NCBI GenBank assembly: GCA_016291595.1
Contig: JAEEXN010000002.1
Span: forward strand, 1 to 64,000
DNA from: Prevotella sp.
GTDB taxonomy: Bacteria > Bacteroidota > Bacteroidia > Bacteroidales > Bacteroidaceae
Direction: 5' to 3'
Length of the DNA: 64,000 nucleotides
Part shown: positions 17,225 through 27,178 of the stretch, piece after piece
Position numbering within the stretch: position 1 is the first letter of the stretch
Layout of the letters: the number at the start of each line of letters is the position of its first letter
Made by a program: the position numbers and the translations under genes
The notes under the pieces: generated by a model
The model's input: the letters and a program-made list of their open reading frames with translations, nothing else
The model's database searches: none
Told to the model about the DNA's origin: nothing

Positions 17225-18316
17225 ATGGAGATAAACAACTTCATATTACCTGCCGAATGGGAGCCGCAAAGTGCTATACAACTAACGTGGCCACATGCCG
17301 GAACCGACTGGGCACCGATGCTTACAGACATCACTGCCACATATGTGGAGATGGCCCGCGAGATAGCCGACCATGAACAGCTTATCATCGTCTCGCCCTG
17401 TGCGGCAGAGGTAAGGAAGTTGCTGGAGAATGAACTGCCTGCTGCATCGGTGGCCAATATTGTGTTTCATGAGTGTCCTACCAACGATACATGGGCACGC
17501 GATCACGGGTTCATCACATTGAAGGTAAAGAGTGATGGGGATTGTGTGAATCAAGACTACCCGCCAACAACTTACGAAATGCCGAAAACGGCTACCACAA
17601 AACTGCTCGATTTCTGTTTCAACGGATGGGGCGATAAGTTTGAGGCAGACAAAGACAATGCCATCAACCGCAGTCTTTACGATAGTGGCAGGGTTTCGGG
17701 AGAATACGAGGGCCATTTGGATTTCGTGCTGGAGGGCGGCTCTATCGAGAGCAACGGTAAAGGGACCGTATTCACAACCAGCATGTGTCTGCTGGCGCCT
17801 CATCGCAACCAACCGCTCACTCAACAGCAGATTGAGCAACGACTGAAAGACTATCTCCGTGCCACTCGCATCATCTGGCTCGACCATGGCAGCCTCATCG
17901 GCGACGACACTGACGGACATATCGACACTATTGTGCGTTTGGCACCCGACGACACCTTATTATTTATAGGGTGCAACGAAACGGAGGATGAGCAATACGA
18001 GGATTTCCAGTCATTAGAGGAACAACTGCGCGGGCTGCGGACAACAGACAACAAGCCATACGACCTCCTTCGGTTACCCATGCCCGAGGCTATCTTCGAC
18101 GAGGATGGAGAGCGGTTACCTGCGACATATGCCAATTTCCTCGTAACGAACGAGAAAGTACTTGTGCCTACCTATGCACAACCGGCAAACGACCAAGAGG
18201 CTATCCGCATTATTGCGAAAGCTTTTCCAAACCACAAAATGGTAGGGATCGACAGTCGAAGCATCATTCGCCAACACGGAAGCATCCACTGCTGCACCAT
18301 GCAAATGCCGCTGTGA
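17225..18316 (+). CDS. aguA: Agmatine deiminase
   Basis: Converts agmatine to N-carbamoylputrescine and ammonia, the first step of the agmatine route to putrescine. The 363-residue protein belongs to the peptidyl-arginine-deiminase-like family. Visible landmarks are the N-terminal PAEWEPQSAIQLTWPH, TWARDHG, the DxVLEGGSIESNG block, GDDTDGHIDT and the C-terminal GSIHCCTMQ with the catalytic Cys at about 356. The next enzyme of the pathway follows after 35 bases. The start ATG is the only one that preserves the N-terminal motif. Confidence 0.95.
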   Translation: MEINNFILPAEWEPQSAIQLTWPHAGTDWAPMLTDITATYVEMAREIADHEQLIIVSPCAAEVRKLLENELPAASVANIVFHECPTNDTWARDHGFITLKVKSDGDCVNQDYPPTTYEMPKTATTKLLDFCFNGWGDKFEADKDNAINRSLYDSGRVSGEYEGHLDFVLEGGSIESNGKGTVFTTSMCLLAPHRNQPLTQQQIEQRLKDYLRATRIIWLDHGSLIGDDTDGHIDTIVRLAPDDTLLFIGCNETEDEQYEDFQSLEEQLRGLRTTDNKPYDLLRLPMPEAIFDEDGERLPATYANFLVTNEKVLVPTYAQPANDQEAIRIIAKAFPNHKMVGIDSRSIIRQHGSIHCCTMQMPL

Positions 18317-18351
18317 GGATAGAAACAAAAGAGTAAAGGAAACTGTTTCAC

Positions 18352-19227
18352 ATGAAGATAGGATTATTACAACTGCATAACACTGCCGACAAAACCGACA
18401 ATCTGCGGCGGCTGGCAGAAGGAATCAGCGACTTGGCCAAGCGCGGAGCTGAGTTGATAGTGCTGCAAGAATTGCACAACTCGCTCTACTTTTGTCAGGT
18501 TGAGGACGTAAACAACTTCGATTTAGCAGAGCCTATACCGGGTCCATCAACAGGTTTTTACGGCGAATTGGCCAAGCAATTGAATGTGGTTATTGTCACT
18601 TCATTATTCGAAAGGCGCGCTCCTGGCCTGTATCACAACACTGCTGTAGTGATTGAGCGAGACGGAACCATCGCTGGCAAGTATCGCAAAATGCATATTC
18701 CTGATGATCCCGCCTATTACGAGAAGTTCTATTTCACACCAGGCGATTTGGGGTTCCACCCCATTCAAACCTCAGTAGGACGTTTGGGCGTGCTCGTCTG
18801 TTGGGACCAATGGTATCCTGAGGCTGCCCGTTTGATGGCTCTTCAAGGCGCAGAGTTGCTTATCTACCCCACGGCTATTGGCTATGAGAGTAGCGATACG
18901 CCCGAGGAGCAGCAACGACAGCGTGAGGCTTGGACAACGGTCCAGCGCGGACATGCCGTAGCCAATGGTCTTCCTGTGATTGCGGTGAACAGGGTTGGCC
19001 ATGAACCAGACCCCAGTGGACAGACCAACGGAATACAGTTCTGGGGCAGTTCGTTCATTGCCGGACCACAAGGTGAGCTCATCTATCGGGCCTCCGACAC
19101 CGAAGAAGAGAGTCTGGTGGTGGAAATAGACTTGCAACACAGCGAAAATGTCCGCCGCTGGTGGCCATTCCTGCGTGACCGCCGCATCGACAAATACGGT
19201 GAGATAACGTGTCGGTTTATTGACTAA
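18352..19227 (+). CDS. aguB: N-carbamoylputrescine amidase
   Basis: Hydrolyses N-carbamoylputrescine to putrescine, CO2 and ammonia. This 291-residue nitrilase-superfamily enzyme has the Glu-Lys-Cys triad at Glu40 (VLQELHN), Lys113 (YRKMHIPDD) and Cys150 (VLVCWDQWYPE). The AguB-typical MHIPDDPAYYEKFYF segment separates it from other nitrilases. It follows aguA closely, so the pair completes agmatine to putrescine and should be one transcript. No arginine decarboxylase is in the window. Confidence 0.95.
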   Translation: MKIGLLQLHNTADKTDNLRRLAEGISDLAKRGAELIVLQELHNSLYFCQVEDVNNFDLAEPIPGPSTGFYGELAKQLNVVIVTSLFERRAPGLYHNTAVVIERDGTIAGKYRKMHIPDDPAYYEKFYFTPGDLGFHPIQTSVGRLGVLVCWDQWYPEAARLMALQGAELLIYPTAIGYESSDTPEEQQRQREAWTTVQRGHAVANGLPVIAVNRVGHEPDPSGQTNGIQFWGSSFIAGPQGELIYRASDTEEESLVVEIDLQHSENVRRWWPFLRDRRIDKYGEITCRFID

Positions 19228-19268
19228 GAGGGCACAAAAGTCGCAAAAAGGCAACATAGCTGGAGAAA

Positions 19269-19304
19269 CTAGAATATCTAGAGTATCTAGAAAATCTAGA
19301 TAAT
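19269..19304. repeat. Four tandem 9-bp CTAGANNAT-type units
   Basis: Units CTAGAATAT, CTAGAGTAT, CTAGAAAAT and CTAGATAAT follow each other without gaps. The stretch lies between aguB and the metallopeptidase gene, about 40 bases before its start. Its role is unknown; it may be a binding site array or a slippage product. Confidence 0.6.
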
Positions 19305-19346
19305 AAACAGCACTTAAATCACAAAACAATAAAAACCAAAACAACT

Positions 19347-20222
19347 ATGAGATTAAACGGTAGACGCGAAAGCAACAATGTAGAAGATCGCCGCGGCATG
19401 AGCACTGGCGCAAAAGCCGGTATTGGCGGCATTGGTGGCATCATCATGATTGCCTTGTTCACTCTTCTTTCGGGTGGCAACCTAGGCGATGTCATCGGCA
19501 ATGTGGTACAACAAGGCGCACTGGGCAGCGTTCAGGAAGAGCAGGTTGAAGGTCAGCGGCAGTTCACGGCCGAAGAGGAAGAACTGGCTAAGTTCTCACG
19601 TCAGATTCTTGCTGGCACGGAGGACGTGTGGACCGAGGTGTTCCGTAAGATGGGACGCACCTATACCCCACCCACTCTGGTGCTCTTCACCAGTCAGGTG
19701 AACAGTGCCTGCGGCACCGCCTCGGCTGCAGTAGGCCCATTCTATTGCTCTGGCGACCAGAAACTTTACATCGACCTGAGTTTCTTCACCACCATGCGCC
19801 AGCAGTTGGGTGCAGGCGGAGACTTCTCTTATGCATATGTGATTGCACATGAGGTGGGCCACCATGTGGAGAACCTGTTGGGAATCCTTGGTAAGGCTCA
19901 TCAGCAGATGAATCAGACCAACAAGGTGAACGCCAATAAAATCAGCGTACGTCTGGAGTTGCTCGCCGACTATTATGCAGGAGTATGGGCACACTACGAT
20001 GACCAGAAGTACAACTCTTTGGAGGAGGGTGATGTCGAGGAAGCTGTAGACTGTGCACAGAAGATTGGTGACAATTATCTGCAGAAGAAATCACAAGGCT
20101 ATGTCCAGCCTGAATCGTTCACCCACGGCACCAGTGCCCAGCGCATGCGCTGGCTCAGCTTAGGCATCGAGAAAGGCGACATGAGTATCACCACATTTAA
20201 TGTGAGCGAGGCAAACCTCTAA
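19347..20222 (+). CDS. Neutral zinc metallopeptidase, YpfJ family
   Basis: A 291-residue protein of the YpfJ/zinc_peptidase family. Residues 1-20 are charged (LNGRRESNNVEDRRG, the family N terminus), residues 23-50 form one Gly-rich membrane segment, and the peptidase domain follows outside the cytoplasm. The zinc motif HEVGHH is at 168-173 and a downstream ELLADYYAGVW segment supplies the third ligand. Physiological substrates are unknown. A perfect 46-bp palindrome follows the stop codon by 12 bases. Confidence 0.9.
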   Translation: MRLNGRRESNNVEDRRGMSTGAKAGIGGIGGIIMIALFTLLSGGNLGDVIGNVVQQGALGSVQEEQVEGQRQFTAEEEELAKFSRQILAGTEDVWTEVFRKMGRTYTPPTLVLFTSQVNSACGTASAAVGPFYCSGDQKLYIDLSFFTTMRQQLGAGGDFSYAYVIAHEVGHHVENLLGILGKAHQQMNQTNKVNANKISVRLELLADYYAGVWAHYDDQKYNSLEEGDVEEAVDCAQKIGDNYLQKKSQGYVQPESFTHGTSAQRMRWLSLGIEKGDMSITTFNVSEANL

Positions 20223-20234
20223 AAATTTAGGTGA

Positions 20235-20280
20235 CAAGCGAAAAGCGAGAAGTGACATGTCACTTCTCGCTTTTCGCTTG
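20235..20280. repeat. Perfect 46-bp palindrome after the metallopeptidase gene
   Basis: The arms 20235-20257 and 20258-20280 are exact reverse complements with no loop; the centre reads TGACATGTCA. It could terminate transcription as a hairpin, although the tail (CCATTCTGTT) is not a T-run. Each arm contains GCGAAAAGCGAG. A cruciform or a protein-binding site are alternatives. Confidence 0.75.
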
Positions 20281-20287
20281 CCATTCT

Positions 20288-20309
20288 GTTATCATTTTTG
20301 CATGATAAC
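20288..20309. promoter_or_regulatory. Candidate operator upstream of umuDC
   Basis: GTTATCA (20288-20294) and TGATAAC (20303-20309) are exact inverted repeats around an 8-base AT-rich spacer, 17 bases before the umuD start. The symmetry and position suit a repressor site for a damage-inducible operon. It does not match the E. coli LexA box. Confidence 0.55.
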
Positions 20310-20326
20310 AAAACCAGCATACACAC

Positions 20327-20779
20327 ATGAGCAGCAACATTAAACTCACCATTCACCGTGCCGACACCAGCTCGCGACTTCCCATTCCGATGGCCACCGC
20401 CAGCGTGAAGGCTGGTTTCCCGTCACCGGCACAAGACTATATGAGCGAGGACATCGACCTGAACGAGGTGCTCATCAAAAACCGTGAGGCCACGTTCTAT
20501 GTGCGCATATCGGGCGACTCGATGACCAATGCGGGCATTATGGACGGCGACCTGGCAATTGTCGATAAGGCATTGGAGGCCAGAGACGGTGATATCGTGG
20601 TGGCATTTATTGACGGTGATTTCACTATCAAACAGTTCCGCATGGACAAAAGCGGACAGTACGGTTGGCTGCTGCCATGGAATGAGCATTATCCCAAAAT
20701 CTTGGTGAACGAGGAGAACAACTTTATTATCTGGGGTGTAGTAACCTACGTGATTCATGCGGTATTACGGCATAGCTGA
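20327..20779 (+). CDS. umuD: UmuD-like self-cleaving polymerase V subunit (S24 peptidase)
   Basis: A 150-residue LexA/UmuD-type serine protease. The cleavage site is Ala29-Gly30 in KAGFPSPAQDY, the nucleophile is Ser65 (SGDSM) and the general base is Lys102 (FTIKQF). The distances between these residues match E. coli UmuD exactly (35 and 37). RecA-stimulated cleavage would activate UmuC for translesion synthesis. The gene overlaps umuC by 23 bases. A palindromic candidate operator lies just upstream. Confidence 0.94.
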   Translation: MSSNIKLTIHRADTSSRLPIPMATASVKAGFPSPAQDYMSEDIDLNEVLIKNREATFYVRISGDSMTNAGIMDGDLAIVDKALEARDGDIVVAFIDGDFTIKQFRMDKSGQYGWLLPWNEHYPKILVNEENNFIIWGVVTYVIHAVLRHS

Positions 20780-22037
20780 CTGTAATAACTTCTATTGCTC
20801 GTGTGAGAGGGTGTTCCGTCCTGATTTACGCGAGAAACCCGTCGTGGTACTGAGTAACAACGACGGTTGTATTATTGCGCGCTCGGAAGAAGCCAAGGCT
20901 TTGGGCATCACCATGGGCATGCCTTTTTTTCAGGCCAAGCCAATGCTTGAGGCGAACAAGGTGGCTGTTTTCAGCAGCAACTACACGCTCTACGGGTCGA
21001 TGTCGTCACGCGTGATGTCGCTATTGGCACAGTATACGCCTAACTTGCAGGTGTATTCCATCGACGAGGCTTTCTTGGAGTTAAGTGATGAGCACGGGAA
21101 TAACATGAAGCTGGAGGGAGAGCAAATGGCAGCCCGGGTCTATAAAGCCACCGGTATACCTATCTCTGTGGGCATTGCGCCAACCAAAACGCTGGCGAAG
21201 ATGGCCAGCAAATTTGCAAAAAAATATGCTGGTTACAAACGTTGCTGCCTCATCGACACGGACGAAAAGCGCCAGAAAGCCTTACAACTATTCAGCATCG
21301 ACGATGTGTGGGGTATCGGCCGACAGATACGCCGTCAGCTTGAATATCATGGGATACACACGGCAGCCGACTTTGCAGCCAAGAAAGAAAGTTGGGTGCG
21401 TAGTAAATTCAATGTGACAACCGTACGCACTTGGAAGGAACTGAATGGCAAGAGTTGTATTGATATAGAGGAACTACCGTGGAAAAAATCCATCTGTACG
21501 AGCCGGAGCTTTGCCTATCAAGGCATTACCGACACCGTTATCTTGCAAGAGGCTGTGGCCAATTTTGCGGCTATGTGTGCTCAGAAGCTTCGCAAAGAGA
21601 GATGTTGTTGCCAAAGCATTACCGTCTTTGCCTATACCAGTCGTTTCAGAAAAGATGTTCCGGGTGACATGATTCATGTGTCAACCACGCTTACCGTACC
21701 TACACAAGCCAATGCTGAGATTGTCGGAACGGCTATCAACCTATTGAAAAAGAACCTGCATCGTCACAACGGACTGCCCTTTGCCTATAAAAAGGCCGGT
21801 GTTATTTTATGGAATATTGTGCCGAGGACAGCCATACAACAGGATCTTTTCGACCCGATAGACCGCAAACGACAGGCCATGCTGACAAAAGCAATTGATG
21901 AAATCAACCGCAAAAACGGATTCAACACCGTACGGTTAGCCTCACAAGGAACCGATATCCGTTTCGGACTATTGCGTGAGCATATATCAAAACAATTCAC
22001 CACCAACATCAACGATGTGCTGGTGGTGAAAGTTTAG
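20757..22037 (+). CDS. umuC: Y-family DNA polymerase V catalytic subunit
   Basis: Translesion polymerase of 426 residues. The N-terminal palm motif is GIADCNNFYCSCERVF with the metal-binding Asp8, and the second catalytic motif is YSIDEAFLEL. The VSVGIAPTKTLAKMASKFAK-like helix-hairpin region and a C-terminal DUF4113-type tail (QQDLFDP, FG.LREHISKQ) are present, as in full-length UmuC. It is translated from the umuD message with a 23-base overlap. Confidence 0.95.
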   Translation: MRYYGIADCNNFYCSCERVFRPDLREKPVVVLSNNDGCIIARSEEAKALGITMGMPFFQAKPMLEANKVAVFSSNYTLYGSMSSRVMSLLAQYTPNLQVYSIDEAFLELSDEHGNNMKLEGEQMAARVYKATGIPISVGIAPTKTLAKMASKFAKKYAGYKRCCLIDTDEKRQKALQLFSIDDVWGIGRQIRRQLEYHGIHTAADFAAKKESWVRSKFNVTTVRTWKELNGKSCIDIEELPWKKSICTSRSFAYQGITDTVILQEAVANFAAMCAQKLRKERCCCQSITVFAYTSRFRKDVPGDMIHVSTTLTVPTQANAEIVGTAINLLKKNLHRHNGLPFAYKKAGVILWNIVPRTAIQQDLFDPIDRKRQAMLTKAIDEINRKNGFNTVRLASQGTDIRFGLLREHISKQFTTNINDVLVVKV

Positions 22038-22042
22038 CATAT

Positions 22043-22125
22043 TCATAGTACATGATGAATGTGACACATTTGTTTTGCAACTAAAGGAAGTTTGCAGGGC
22101 AAGCTCCATTCACCATGTACAATGA
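22043..22125. terminator. Long hairpin between convergent umuC and ampG-like genes
   Basis: GTACATGATGAATG (22048-22061) pairs with CATTCACCATGTAC (22107-22120) with one mismatch, and TCAT/ATGA extend the stem. The 45-base loop is larger than usual for a terminator and there is no T-run, so this may be a shared terminator or a small inverted-repeat element. Confidence 0.45.
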
Positions 22126-22133
22126 ACTATAAA

Positions 22134-23426
22134 TCAAGAGCTGATTTCCTCTTCCTTCTTTCCAAACTGGGGGTCAATCTTTAGGAATGCTGTGACCAGG
22201 AAGGTGACGGCGCAGCAAATCATCACGATGATGAAGAAGGCACGATAGCCTACTGCCTCTTGCAAGGCACCGGCAAAGAGGCCGGGAATCATCATCGAGA
22301 GGGCCATGAATGCCGTACAGAGAGCATAATGAGAGGTCTTGTAGGCTCCCTGACTGTAATAAATAAGGTATAGCATGTAGGCAGTAAAGCCGAAACCGTA
22401 GCCAAACTGCTCGAAGAACACGCACACATTCACCACGAACAGGCTCTGTGGCATGGCATAGCTCATGTAGACATACACGATATCGGGCAGTGTGATGGCA
22501 CATACCATGGGCCACAACCATCGCTTCAGACCGTCGCGACCGGCAGCGATTCCGCCTAGAATGCCACCCAGCGTAAGACCAACCACGCCCACAGTGCCCT
22601 GCACCAGTCCGTATTCCTGCGGCGAGAGACCTAATCCACCTTTATGCACATTATCTATCAAGAACAATGCCGACACCTTTGCCAACAGTCCCTCAGGCAT
22701 GCGATAGAGCAACATAAACAGGATGCCGATGATGACTTCCTTGAGCGGGAACTTCGTGACAAACGTGGTAGCCATGTTTTTCAGACCACTCCAAATGTCG
22801 GCGGCATTACTGCTTCGGGACTCATCTTCCTTCGGACGTGGCAGAATGTAGCTGTGCCACAACCAAAGGGCAATAAAAAGTCCGGCCACGCCATAGAACA
22901 TCAGGCTCCACGACAGGCTGATGCTGTTACGCCAGATGACTTGCAAGTTGCCGGCAATCATCACCAACACACCCTGTCCGAAGATGGTAGCCAGACGGTA
23001 GAACGTGCTCCTGATACCCACAAACCACGCCTGATTGTGCTCATCCAATCCAAGCATATAGAACCCGTCGGCAGCTATGTCGTGGGTAGCGCTGCTAAAA
23101 GCCATCACCCAGAAGAAGAACAGCGTGCCTTGCAGCCAGAATGAGGTGGGAATGGTAAAGGCTACTCCACCAAAAGCCGCTCCAATGAGCAGCTGCATGC
23201 TGACAATCCACCACCGCTTAGTCTTTATCAGGTCGATAAATGGACTCCACAAAGGTTTGATGACCCACGGCAGATAGAGCCATGAGGTGTAGAATGTGAT
23301 TTCGGCATTGCTCAGTCCCAACTGTTTGTAAAGCACCAGCGAAATGGTCATGACGGCCACATAGGGCAGTCCCTCAGCAAAATAGAGCGACGGGACCCAT
23401 GTCCACGGCGATTTGAAGTTTTTCAT
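22134..23426 (-). CDS. AmpG-like major facilitator permease
   Basis: A 430-residue membrane protein with about 12 helices. The N-terminal FAEGLPYVAVMTISLVLY and the SATHDIAADGFYM loop match the AmpG family, which imports GlcNAc-anhydroMurNAc muropeptides for cell-wall recycling. A C-terminal KKEEEISS tail is cytoplasmic. Its ATG follows the stop codon of the 1237-residue fusion gene with no gap, indicating translational coupling. Muropeptide import is inferred from the family and fits the SpoIID module in the neighbour. Confidence 0.85.
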   Translation of the reverse strand: MKNFKSPWTWVPSLYFAEGLPYVAVMTISLVLYKQLGLSNAEITFYTSWLYLPWVIKPLWSPFIDLIKTKRWWIVSMQLLIGAAFGGVAFTIPTSFWLQGTLFFFWVMAFSSATHDIAADGFYMLGLDEHNQAWFVGIRSTFYRLATIFGQGVLVMIAGNLQVIWRNSISLSWSLMFYGVAGLFIALWLWHSYILPRPKEDESRSSNAADIWSGLKNMATTFVTKFPLKEVIIGILFMLLYRMPEGLLAKVSALFLIDNVHKGGLGLSPQEYGLVQGTVGVVGLTLGGILGGIAAGRDGLKRWLWPMVCAITLPDIVYVYMSYAMPQSLFVVNVCVFFEQFGYGFGFTAYMLYLIYYSQGAYKTSHYALCTAFMALSMMIPGLFAGALQEAVGYRAFFIIVMICCAVTFLVTAFLKIDPQFGKKEEEISS

Positions 23427-26400
23427 TTATTTATAGATTTTCCTGATTTCTGAATGACGATAATAGTGGTAAAGTATCTCATCGTATTTATATCCCTGAT
23501 TACCCATTACGGCGGCACCTATCTGACAGAGTCCTACCCCGTGTCCCCATCCTTTTCCGTAAAGGATGAAATGACCTTTGCGCTTCACCACATCGAAAGC
23601 ACTACTCATCAGATGACTTTCACTCAGGGCACGTCGGATCTCCAGTTCCTTTCCAATTGTAAACGAGCGATTGGTTCCTACAATCTTCAGTTTCCAGATG
23701 CGGCCACTCTTTCCACGCTCCAGCGGAACAAGATCGGTGATATCGCCCAAGTCGAGTTTCAGTTTCTCGGCAACAATACGAGTCAGTTCCTCCTGCGTAT
23801 AGTCAACAGTCCAGCTATAGAAGTCGGTGGTCTCCTGGTCGTAGTCGTTGAGCACCTGAGTGATGACGCTCGGGTCGTTGGTGTTGCAGAATGGGTCTTT
23901 CACAGAAACGAGATAAGGCTTAGGCGTGTCTTCCCAGCAATACTGGAATTCCTCAGTAATACCACCGCAACATTTACTAAACCGGGCGTCACAAATCTCG
24001 TCGCCCGACATCAGTATCTGACCGCGTGTGGCGCGTATGGCGTCTACGACATGCCGGTTGTTTGCCTTGGTAATACCTTGATAACGCTGACAATGGTCGT
24101 CGGCACAGACATCAAAGATGGTATGGTCCTCACGGTCGTACCAACGAATCAGCTCATCATCTTTTCTCACGAACGAGAAGAATCCGCCCGTGCCACCTTG
24201 CAACTGCTTGCGTTTCACCATCTGGGCCAGCAGCCAGGAACGCGAAATGACCGCATGAGCCTTGAGCAACTCAGGGCTCGAAGTGGCTTTCATCTCACTC
24301 GAAATGACACTGGTCAGATACTGTTCTACGGGCAATAAGTTGATGGCACATATCCTGTCGGCCTCGACCACCAGTTTCAGCGTACCCAGGAATGTCTGCG
24401 TTTCTTTGCGCTCCCAGTGGAAATTCACCCCGATTGTGACATCGAACAACGAGAATGAGGCATCGGGAGTCTGCGGTGTAAACGTGAGTTCGCGATACTG
24501 GTTTCCATTCCACAGAATGCCTCCCTCAGAGAACTCAACCATTTGCTCGCCCTCAATGGTAGCACCCTTGGCCATATAAGGTTTGTTCAGGGTGAACTTA
24601 ATCTGTTGTGCACTCACGATACCCACCGACACATCGGGTTCACGCTTGTATTGTGAAAGCGTTTCCGTCAGTTGCGACGTTTCTTTCTTCTCATCTTCAC
24701 GAGCAGAAAGCAACTCTATAACAGTCTTCACCGACTGGTCGTCAAGGCTCACCTCGCGCAGTATCTCGTCAGCCTTTTCAGCTGTCAGACGCTCATAATC
24801 CTCACGGCGTGGCGTGATAATGAGTCCCGACATGTCGAGCGCTCCCGGTGAGATGAGCATCTGTCCGGAGCCCTTAGCATAATAGCAGTCAGGGCGATGT
24901 TTACGCCTTGGGAAGACCACCAGCAGATACTCATCGTTAAGTCGCCAAGCCACAACGTTCAACATTGGCTCATCGGCATCAGTTTGTATCTGCTCCAATG
25001 CCCGGTAAAGGTTTTTGAACAACTGTTTTCCTGTATCGACAGTCTTGCTCTTAATGGCGAACGCCGGACTGACATAGTCGGAAACAAAGAAAATTCCCTC
25101 ATCGTCAGCCACGGTCATCACAGGCGTCAGCGAACGACTCAGACGCTGCCAGCCGCTCTGCAGGGGCAGCATACCGCTCGTTCCTGCCTGCAAATGCAGG
25201 TGGTCGGGAGCGCTGGCACCGCATTTCGGGCCATTATAGAAAACCATCAAATTTGGATAAAGCGTCAAAAACTTATATATCTCAGCATAGCCGTCGGCAA
25301 TACGTTGCGGCTGATGACTACGCGACGGGATCGTATAATGTGACTGCAGGATGGGGAACGGATTAACCAGCAGTTCATAACTGCCGTCAATCTCTTTGAT
25401 GATTTGCTGTGCCGGTCGATTCTGTGCACACAAGAAACAGGGCCTTTCGGCTATCGACTGCTTGTCAATCTTTGCTCCTGTCGACACGATACGCACCGGA
25501 TTGAACTGTGCTTTCAGATAGTCGCCCAATTCTTTCGTCTCTACATGCTGTAAGTCACGGTAGTGCTGGCGGGCATCATCCCACTTTTCCAACTGACGGT
25601 TGAAGAAACGGTCAAGAGCCTCGCTCTGCTCTGTTTGCTGTGTGTTTGGCGTTGGATGCTGGACAGTAAGGGATTGTTTAGCATTCATCTGTTGACGGGC
25701 ACGAATCTCCATGGTGCGCAGACGGTCCTTATACAGGTTGTTGGCATTTATCTTTTCCACCGAGAGAGCGGCGTCGCTATTGCCACCCCAACGGCGGCAT
25801 AGATACAGTTCGCTGTAAATACGGCCAATGCGATACTTCCTGCTGAACGCCAAGCCCATGGCATAATCCTCACCATAGCTGGTGTTAGGGAATTGAATCT
25901 GTCGCGCTAAAGGCGTAAAGAAAGCCCGCGGTGCACCCAGTCCGTTGATGCGCAAGGCATTGTTGGGACCATTCTCGTCGGTCCATTCTGCATGATCGAT
26001 GAGTCCTGGAGGCAATGTCTGCAACTCAAAGTCGCACATCCGGTACGCGCCGATCATCATTGCCGCCCGCTGTTTGTGGAAGGCTGTCACAATCTGCTGC
26101 AAAGTGTTTGGCGAACTGTAGAGATCGTCGCTGTCCAACTGCACAGCAAAACGGCCACAACGATCATCATTGACAGCCTCGTTCCAACAGCCACCAATTC
26201 CCAAATCGGTACGTTGCGGGATGATATGAATGAGCCTCTCGGTCTTCATCTGCCGCAGTATTTCTGTCGTGCCGTCCGTAGAGTGGTTGTCCACCACAAT
26301 GACATTATAATTAAAGGTGGTTTTTTGGTTCAAAGCACTCTTCACAGCGTCGGCAATGGTTTTCTCGCGGTTGAATACGGGAATGATAACAGAAGCCTCA

Positions 26401-27140
26401 CATTCGAACTGCTGCTCGTTGAAATCGGGGGCGCGATAACGTGACGTGTCCACCAGAGCACCCATCTCTGCTAGATGGCGGGTAGCCACCTGCTCCATCT
26501 CCACCTGCACCTCACGGTTGCGAGGATTCACATAGTCGAACTGTTTCACACCACTGGCACGCAAATCGTTCTCCTCTTCTGTATAAAGATACTCGTTCAG
26601 ATGGAACAATTCGCCCTTACGGCTAAGGAACAAACGCAAGTCATACCAGCCGGCAAAGCGCAGGGACAACGGATGCAGGGCATACTCTTTCAGCCATTTG
26701 GCCTTGATAAGCACCACAGAGCCAAAGTCGAAGTCGTCGCGGATGCTGCCCATTTGATAGTCAATCACGGGATGCCGCTCTACGGTTCCGTCTTTCTTCT
26801 CGCAACGGTCGGTATACACCAAGGGCGCATCGGTGTCACGGGCGGCACGAAGCAGGCGCTCCAAAGCTGACGGTCCCAGCTTCAACGGCGTCGTCTTCAT
26901 GTAGAAAAGAGCATAATCGGCATCGGTGTAGGCAGCCATCTGTTGCATCGCAACCGACGAGAGCAGCCCGTCTGTCTCGACGAAGGTCGTGTTTTCGGGG
27001 TTGGTGTTGGCCTCGGCAAACTCCTTTGTTACCAGCAAATTGATATGTTGCACCGTTTTGTTGTCCCGCAGTTGTGCCAGAGTCTGTTCAACTACGGCCA
27101 CATTGTCGCAGGGCAAAAAACAATCTATTCGTTCCCTCAT
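23427..27140 (-). CDS. Glycosyltransferase - HIT-like (DUF4922) - SpoIID/LytB fusion protein
   Basis: A 1237-residue multidomain protein starting at the ATG at 27140 ([10 protein letters not shown]); the frame upstream of it runs through promoter repeats. Residues 1-240 look like a GT-A-type domain. Residues about 245-500 are a clear family 2 glycosyltransferase ([29 protein letters not shown]). Residues about 570-830 resemble DUF4922/GalT-like nucleotidyltransferases with the HIT-type HLHLQAG near 645. Residues about 880-1237 are a SpoIID/LytB domain with the expected catalytic Glu in [13 protein letters not shown] (about 935) and the [12 protein letters not shown] motif near the C terminus. 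No signal peptide is visible although SpoIID normally works outside the cytoplasm. Confidence 0.85.
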   Translation of the reverse strand: MRERIDCFLPCDNVAVVEQTLAQLRDNKTVQHINLLVTKEFAEANTNPENTTFVETDGLLSSVAMQQMAAYTDADYALFYMKTTPLKLGPSALERLLRAARDTDAPLVYTDRCEKKDGTVERHPVIDYQMGSIRDDFDFGSVVLIKAKWLKEYALHPLSLRFAGWYDLRLFLSRKGELFHLNEYLYTEEENDLRASGVKQFDYVNPRNREVQVEMEQVATRHLAEMGALVDTSRYRAPDFNEQQFECEASVIIPVFNREKTIADAVKSALNQKTTFNYNVIVVDNHSTDGTTEILRQMKTERLIHIIPQRTDLGIGGCWNEAVNDDRCGRFAVQLDSDDLYSSPNTLQQIVTAFHKQRAAMMIGAYRMCDFELQTLPPGLIDHAEWTDENGPNNALRINGLGAPRAFFTPLARQIQFPNTSYGEDYAMGLAFSRKYRIGRIYSELYLCRRWGGNSDAALSVEKINANNLYKDRLRTMEIRARQQMNAKQSLTVQHPTPNTQQTEQSEALDRFFNRQLEKWDDARQHYRDLQHVETKELGDYLKAQFNPVRIVSTGAKIDKQSIAERPCFLCAQNRPAQQIIKEIDGSYELLVNPFPILQSHYTIPSRSHQPQRIADGYAEIYKFLTLYPNLMVFYNGPKCGASAPDHLHLQAGTSGMLPLQSGWQRLSRSLTPVMTVADDEGIFFVSDYVSPAFAIKSKTVDTGKQLFKNLYRALEQIQTDADEPMLNVVAWRLNDEYLLVVFPRRKHRPDCYYAKGSGQMLISPGALDMSGLIITPRREDYERLTAEKADEILREVSLDDQSVKTVIELLSAREDEKKETSQLTETLSQYKREPDVSVGIVSAQQIKFTLNKPYMAKGATIEGEQMVEFSEGGILWNGNQYRELTFTPQTPDASFSLFDVTIGVNFHWERKETQTFLGTLKLVVEADRICAINLLPVEQYLTSVISSEMKATSSPELLKAHAVISRSWLLAQMVKRKQLQGGTGGFFSFVRKDDELIRWYDREDHTIFDVCADDHCQRYQGITKANNRHVVDAIRATRGQILMSGDEICDARFSKCCGGITEEFQYCWEDTPKPYLVSVKDPFCNTNDPSVITQVLNDYDQETTDFYSWTVDYTQEELTRIVAEKLKLDLGDITDLVPLERGKSGRIWKLKIVGTNRSFTIGKELEIRRALSESHLMSSAFDVVKRKGHFILYGKGWGHGVGLCQIGAAVMGNQGYKYDEILYHYYRHSEIRKIYK

Positions 27141-27178
27141 TTGTATTATGTATTGTTGTGTTTCTATGATTTCATGGG

